Source: Pseudomonadota bacterium
Lineage (GTDB): Bacteria; Pseudomonadota; Alphaproteobacteria; Paracaedibacterales; CAITNM01
Assembly: GCA_026400695.1 (NCBI GenBank)
Contig: JAPLON010000119.1
Location: 1 to 9,713, forward strand
Direction of reading: 5' to 3'
DNA length: 9,713 bases
The position numbers and the translations under genes are program-made. This document shows positions 6,640-9,713 of the stretch, in pieces. The first letter of the stretch is position 1; each line of letters starts with the position of its first letter. The notes under the pieces are model-generated. The model did no database searches. It worked only from the letters and a program-made list of their open reading frames with translations, and had not been told where the DNA came from.

Positions 6640-8430
6640 ATGGTTTTTAGCTTTTTAAGGTGTGCAGCATTTTTTTTAGGGGTTGTTGCCGCTAATGCCA
6701 GCCAAGATTGGACTTCAAAATTTGAAGGATTGCAAGAGGTTGTAAGGACTACACCAAATGGCATTATCAAAGAAGATCATGTCCAAGTACTGGATGATTT
6801 AGCTAAAAGTGCACCTTCTTTAAAAGACCGTCTTTTTGTTTTGGATTTGATACCTGTTTGGTTTAAAAATGCAAAATCACAATTTATTGCCTCAGGATTA
6901 AGGTCATCTCTGCGATTTTTAGTTGAAACATCAGCTTCAAAGGAAGAGCAGCTAAAACAAATAGAAGTTTTAGGAGGGATGGCATCTGTACTCAGGAAAT
7001 TCCCGCCATCTCCGGAAGATGGATCAAACTTAATAGAGGTAAGAAATATGTTAGGAATTTTATCTGGGCCTGAAAAAGATATGGATATTTGTCTTCTTGC
7101 GGTTGATTGTTCTATGCGGCATTCTTTCCATTGGGCAAGTCCTGATAGGAAACGGCTTATTCCATTATTACGTTCATTCCTTGATGGAGATCGAGCCATA
7201 CGTGATAATCTTGGACAACGTGCAAAGGCTGCTTTGCTTTTATCCAGGTTAGCGGAGGAAGGCGATTGTGACTTTGTTGTGGGAGTTTTGAGTTCGCTTG
7301 AGTTATCATCTCTTGATTTAATCAATGGGGTAACAGAAAGCTACAAGAATTTGGCAAAAGTAACGAGTACTATAGAACAAAGATCCTTATTGTTTAGTTT
7401 TTTTGAAACCCAGATAGACAGCCATGACAAGAAGGTTAGACATTGTGTTGCTGAAGGATTGCAAGCTTTAGCTGAAAAATCAGAAGAACTTGTTGAACGC
7501 CAAAGATTGCGAATTGCCTTGGGGAAATTGGTTGCGGATGACGATGTAGATGTTGTTTTAGAGGTAGGGGATGGTTTTAAATATTTAGCCAAAAAAGCAA
7601 AAGAAGTTGATGAACGTAAGGTTATTCAAAGGTTTGTTCAAGATCTTTTGCTGGATTGTGAAAAAGGTGGGAGGGTTCACTATGGGGCAATATCGGCTTA
7701 TAGAGAACTTGTGGCAAATTCAGAAAGTGCTGGCGAGCGTGTAATACTTAGAAATATTGCTCCCGAGTTCTTCACCTACATAGGCAAGCATGGTTACTGG
7801 TTTGCTTCTGGTGTTTTTAAGACATTTTTTGAAAAGTCTACTGAGCCTGAAGAGCGCTTATTTTTCGGTCAAATACTGTCAAAATTCTTCACGAAAGAGC
7901 GGGGTGGTTATAGCGATATTAGTTATGATGTGTGTTCCATTTTTGTAGATTTGGCGGAAAGAGTTGTAACCACACAAGAGCGACAGATGGTGATAGATGT
8001 CCTCACAAGGCCATATTGCTGGCCTTTAGAAAAAATAAACAATGCAATGGCTGCAATGTATGAAACAGACTGTAAATTGCAAGTTCAGGGTTTTATAGAA
8101 AAAACCCTTTCATCATTAGATGAAAGCTCTAAAAAAGGGGTGACAGTTTTAAAATTGCTTTCAGAAACACCAAGATCAGGTGCTGATTTAGATTGGATTA
8201 AAGCTACTTACATAAATATTCTAGAAACAGAAGGTTCTGGAATATTTTGGTACACTCAAGAGGACGCAATAGTTGGTTGCAGAAAACTCTGTGAAACAAT
8301 TGTTGATGCTGAAGAAAGAAGTAAGGTTAAAGCTGAAATTGACACAGTAATCCAAAAAAAGGAAGAAAAGGCGATGGCGGCCCATGCTTTGTTTAGTGAT
8401 ATGTATGGTTCATTTCCTGGGGATGATTGA
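6640..8430 (+). CDS. Secreted alpha-helical tandem-repeat (HEAT-like) protein, family not recognised
   Basis: I do not recognise a named family. The ATG at 6640 is preferred over a TTG at 6604 because it has AAGG five bases upstream and gives a clean signal peptide, 'MVFSFLRCAAFFLGVVAANA', with probable cleavage after ANA; the product is 596 aa. The mature protein looks all-helical and is built from repeats. A motif of form L-[A/V/F/C], then Arg (or Gln) exactly ten residues after the first Leu, usually preceded by Glu/Asp, occurs at residues about 54, 94, 238, 277, 316, 357, 396, 438 and 550; examples are 'LAKSAPSLKDR', 'LAEKSEELVER', 'LAKKAKEVDER', 'LVANSESAGER' and 'LAERVVTTQER'. Adjacent copies are 39-42 residues apart, the period of HEAT-type two-helix repeats. 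Gaps (94-238, 438-550) probably hold diverged copies. No enzymatic motif is visible. Divergent from the PLC-like gene. I infer an exported binding scaffold, perhaps an effector. Confidence 0.8.
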   Translation: MVFSFLRCAAFFLGVVAANASQDWTSKFEGLQEVVRTTPNGIIKEDHVQVLDDLAKSAPSLKDRLFVLDLIPVWFKNAKSQFIASGLRSSLRFLVETSASKEEQLKQIEVLGGMASVLRKFPPSPEDGSNLIEVRNMLGILSGPEKDMDICLLAVDCSMRHSFHWASPDRKRLIPLLRSFLDGDRAIRDNLGQRAKAALLLSRLAEEGDCDFVVGVLSSLELSSLDLINGVTESYKNLAKVTSTIEQRSLLFSFFETQIDSHDKKVRHCVAEGLQALAEKSEELVERQRLRIALGKLVADDDVDVVLEVGDGFKYLAKKAKEVDERKVIQRFVQDLLLDCEKGGRVHYGAISAYRELVANSESAGERVILRNIAPEFFTYIGKHGYWFASGVFKTFFEKSTEPEERLFFGQILSKFFTKERGGYSDISYDVCSIFVDLAERVVTTQERQMVIDVLTRPYCWPLEKINNAMAAMYETDCKLQVQGFIEKTLSSLDESSKKGVTVLKLLSETPRSGADLDWIKATYINILETEGSGIFWYTQEDAIVGCRKLCETIVDAEERSKVKAEIDTVIQKKEEKAMAAHALFSDMYGSFPGDD

Positions 8431-8459
8431 TGCAGTATATTGTGGAGTTAGTATAAAAA

Positions 8460-8669
8460 ATGAGTAACATAGTTGTATTAAGGACTTTTTTATACAGGCA
8501 TGAAGCAGAGCTAGCAAAAGTGGCATTAGAAACAAGAGGTATTTATAGCATAGTATCTGCTGATGATTTAGGAGGCATGAGGCAGCATCTGTCCTTTGGT
8601 TCAGTAACTTTGTCTGTGTTTGAATTTGATTTAGATAATGCTAAAAAAATTCTAAAACCTTTAGGGTAG
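8460..8669 (+). CDS. DUF2007-like small protein (putative signal-transducing protein)
   Basis: A 69-aa protein covering a single DUF2007-type domain. It has an initial beta strand 'VVLRTFLYRHEAELAKVALETRGI' with the characteristic EA...A...LE..GI pattern, a central 'SADDLGGMRQHLSFGSVTLSVFEFDLDNAKKIL' strand-and-helix part, and an end right after the second helix. The family is small, ferredoxin-like in fold, and sometimes called putative prokaryotic signal transducing protein; its role is unknown. GGAG at 8444-8447 lies twelve bases before the ATG, a rather long spacing. It lies 29 bp after the helical-repeat gene on the same strand and may be cotranscribed with it, although nothing links the functions. 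No signal peptide. Confidence 0.8.
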   Translation: MSNIVVLRTFLYRHEAELAKVALETRGIYSIVSADDLGGMRQHLSFGSVTLSVFEFDLDNAKKILKPLG

Positions 8670-8681
8670 AGGGGGTACCCT
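8663..8681 (+). other. Hairpin at the end of the DUF2007-like gene
   Basis: A 6-bp perfect stem (AGGGTA/TACCCT) with a 7-base G-rich loop, starting in the last codons of the DUF2007-like gene and spanning its stop. No T-run follows, so it is at best a weak or factor-assisted terminator. Confidence 0.3.
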
Positions 8682-8693
8682 GTGAAAGGTAAT

Positions 8694-8722
8694 TTGAATT
8701 TCGCTTTGTACACATTTACAAT
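8694..8722 (+). promoter_or_regulatory. Sigma70-type promoter ahead of the frameshifted small gene
   Basis: TTGAAT (8694-8699, 4/6 to consensus) and TACAAT (8717-8722, 5/6) with an ideal 17-bp spacer. Transcription would start near 8729, about 28 bases before the ATG at 8757, which has a CTGGAG ribosome site at 8746-8751. This is the best-formed promoter in the window. Confidence 0.55.
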
Positions 8723-8756
8723 ACCTCAAGTTTTTTATGACTGAACTGGAGTAATT

Positions 8757-9037
8757 ATGAGTGCCTCAAACTTTGGTGTTAAACCGGAAGATATTTTATT
8801 AGATAGTGAAAATACAACAAATATAAACGGCTAACTATACGAAAAGGGACAATTGCTGCGTTCTTAAAAAATATAGACATTCTTGAAAATCCTGAAACTA
8901 CTGAACAACAAATGGCTAAGGTTATTGATGCGATGAAAGAGTTGGCGCCTGGGGTGGTTGCTGCTGGTCTTTGCAAACATGCTGTTTTTAAGAACCAGAC
9001 AGTTCAGGATATGCTTGATAAATTTTCTTCAGAGTAA
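8757..9037 (+). pseudogene. Small hypothetical gene broken by a frameshift
   Basis: An ATG at 8757 with a good ribosome site (CTGGAG, five bases upstream) opens 'MSASNFGVKPEDILLDSENT' and stops at TAA 8832-8834 after 25 codons. In the -1 frame, open from 8810 to the TAA at 9035-9037, the protein continues as 'YKRLTIRKGTIAAFLKNIDIL', then 'TTEQQMAKVIDAMKEL', 'PGVVAAGLCKHAVF' and 'TVQDMLDKFSSE'. The second frame has no plausible start of its own near its beginning, so the two parts are probably one gene of about 93 codons that lost one base (or gained two) between 8810 and 8834. The product would be a small soluble helical protein; I do not recognise the family securely. It has its own promoter at 8694-8722. 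No canonical slippery heptamer is visible in the overlap, so programmed frameshifting is less likely than mutation or a sequencing error. Confidence 0.62.
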
Positions 9038-9321
9038 ACTCTGCTATAGCAACATCTTGCGCTGCAATGCCGGTCAAATCAGTAATAATCAGCTTGGCAG
9101 TTTGCTACCTTTATGACGAAAATATTACCCTGTTTCTTAAATCCAGCTTTAACATGACAATCGCCTTGCTGGTTAGGGAAGCTTAGCTGCATGGGCAGTG
9201 GCACTTCGAATAAGCCAGACGTAAAATCTATAAAGGCTTGCTTTTGAGTTTCAATAATTTCTTCTAAGTCTTGCTCTTGATTTATAACCTGCTGAATTTT
9301 TTTGATATCAAATATTTTCAT
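8988..9321 (-). pseudogene. Ornithine cyclodeaminase/mu-crystallin family gene, internally deleted remnant
   Basis: The ATG at 9321 starts an 80-residue frame whose first about 73 residues match the N-terminus of the ornithine cyclodeaminase/mu-crystallin family: 'TQKQAFIDFTSG', 'VPLPMQLSFPNQQGDCHVKAGF', then 'NIFVIKVA'. It then runs into a stop at 9079-9081. In another minus-strand frame, from about 9101 down to the stop at 8988-8990, is the family's C-terminal signature, 'KLIITDLTGIAAQDVAIAEF'. The junction lies around 9095-9111. Family members are about 315-330 aa, so roughly 225-240 codons are gone, including the NAD-binding Rossmann core, and the ends are out of frame. The product cannot be active. 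It overlaps the upstream aminotransferase by 4 bp (ATGA), showing that they once formed an operon. Its tail overlaps the frameshifted small gene on the other strand by about 50 bp. Whether the substrate was ornithine or another imino/amino acid cannot be told. Confidence 0.75.
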
Positions 9322-9713
9322 TCCAAAAACTCTTTTAATTTACCCAAAGCTTCTGGCATGTTTTTTCTGCCAAAACCTATGCGGAAATAATTACTTTTGT
9401 GGTCATAAATTGATGCTGGCATTAGCAGCACACCTTTTTCGTTTACCAGATTTTCACAAAAAATTTCCACAGATTCGTGTCCTTTATATTTTACAAATCC
9501 TACGCACCCGCCTTGAGGTCTTACCCATTCAAATAAGCTTTGGTGCTCTTCCATGAATGCATCTAATAGCTTTAAGTTTTTAGTCACAATTTGGTTGTTT
9601 CTGGAAAGTATGCGGTCTTTATTTTTTAAGGCAATTAGGCTGATAATCTCAGCAGGTGCGCTATTGCAAATAGAAGTATAGTGTTTCATATATTCTATCT
9701 TTTTAAGCAATTG
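9318..9713 (-). CDS. PLP-dependent aminotransferase, class I/II, C-terminal part (runs off the right edge)
   Basis: The visible 131 residues are the small C-terminal domain of a fold-type I aminotransferase. They include 'MKHYTSICNSAPAEIISLIAL' in shortened form (the helix after the PLP lysine region), 'RILSRNNQIVTKNLKLLDAF', 'LFEWVRPQGGCVGFVKY', 'GVLLMPASIY', and 'NYFRIGFGRKNMPEAL'. The first Arg of 'FRIGFGR' corresponds to the residue that binds the substrate carboxylate. The frame is open through position 9713, so the true start, N-terminal domain and PLP-binding lysine lie beyond the window. It is followed, with a 4-bp ATGA overlap, by the ornithine cyclodeaminase-family remnant, suggesting a former two-gene amino-acid pathway. 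Substrate not determinable. The visible part has no lesion. Confidence 0.92.
   Translation of the reverse strand, partial: QLLKKIEYMKHYTSICNSAPAEIISLIALKNKDRILSRNNQIVTKNLKLLDAFMEEHQSLFEWVRPQGGCVGFVKYKGHESVEIFCENLVNEKGVLLMPASIYDHKSNYFRIGFGRKNMPEALGKLKEFLE

Noticed and set aside
6777..7325. 182-codon open frame on the minus strand
   Set aside because: It lies wholly inside the helical-repeat gene, is Ser/Arg/Lys-rich with no domain, and has no ribosome site; it is a shadow of the + strand codon pattern.
7341..7592. 83-codon open frame on the minus strand
   Set aside because: Antisense shadow of the same helical-repeat gene; Ser/Thr/Lys-rich low-complexity translation.
8810..8834. Programmed -1 frameshift in the small gene
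   Set aside because: No X-XXY-YYZ slippery heptamer in the zero frame and no clear downstream stem; an indel is simpler.
8779..8976. 65-codon minus frame opposite the frameshifted small gene
   Set aside because: The + strand reading has a promoter, ribosome site and coherent protein; this frame has none.
9302..9556. 84-codon + frame opposite the aminotransferase
   Set aside because: Antisense to a conserved aminotransferase domain; no recognisable content.

Overview
This looks like a chromosomal segment of a low-GC alphaproteobacterium, most likely a host-associated or endosymbiotic lineage. That placement is inference. It rests on the tatC-serS-surE-LysM/M23 gene order typical of Alphaproteobacteria, the alphaproteobacterial style of the SerRS and TatC sequences, AT-rich coding DNA, two large predicted secreted proteins, and several decaying genes. 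Holosporales-like bacteria would fit, but the window has no rRNA or other marker to prove it.

Left part (1-4775, + strand): a tightly packed housekeeping run of tatC (3' part only, with an in-frame stop), serS, surE, an NlpD/DipM-like LysM + degenerate M23 lipoprotein, and murJ. The genes overlap by a few bases or lie within 35 bp of each other, so they probably form one transcription unit. They cover protein export, serine tRNA charging, nucleotide dephosphorylation, control of septal peptidoglycan hydrolysis and lipid II flipping.

Middle part (4781-8430): two divergently transcribed genes for exported proteins share a 293-bp AT-rich intergenic region with inverted repeats and promoter-like sequences. 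The minus-strand gene encodes a 521-aa secreted protein resembling the PI-PLC X-domain/PLC-like phosphodiesterase superfamily. The plus-strand gene encodes a 596-aa secreted all-helical protein. It carries at least nine copies of a regularly spaced motif, L-[AV]-x(8)-[ED]-R in approximate form, with neighbouring copies about 39-42 residues apart, which suggests a HEAT-like solenoid. I recognise no named family for it. It is the best candidate for something undescribed, and the divergent pair could be host-directed effectors.

Right part (8460-9713): a small DUF2007-like gene is followed by a promoter and a small alphaproteobacterial-type gene that is frameshifted near codon 20-25. On the minus strand, the C-terminal part of a PLP-dependent aminotransferase runs off the right edge. 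Its ATGA overlap leads into an ornithine cyclodeaminase-family gene that keeps only its two ends; about 225-240 codons of the middle are missing and the ends are in different frames. Three damaged genes in under 10 kb suggest ongoing genome reduction, or sequencing/assembly errors. No RNA gene, CRISPR array, insertion sequence or origin was seen.
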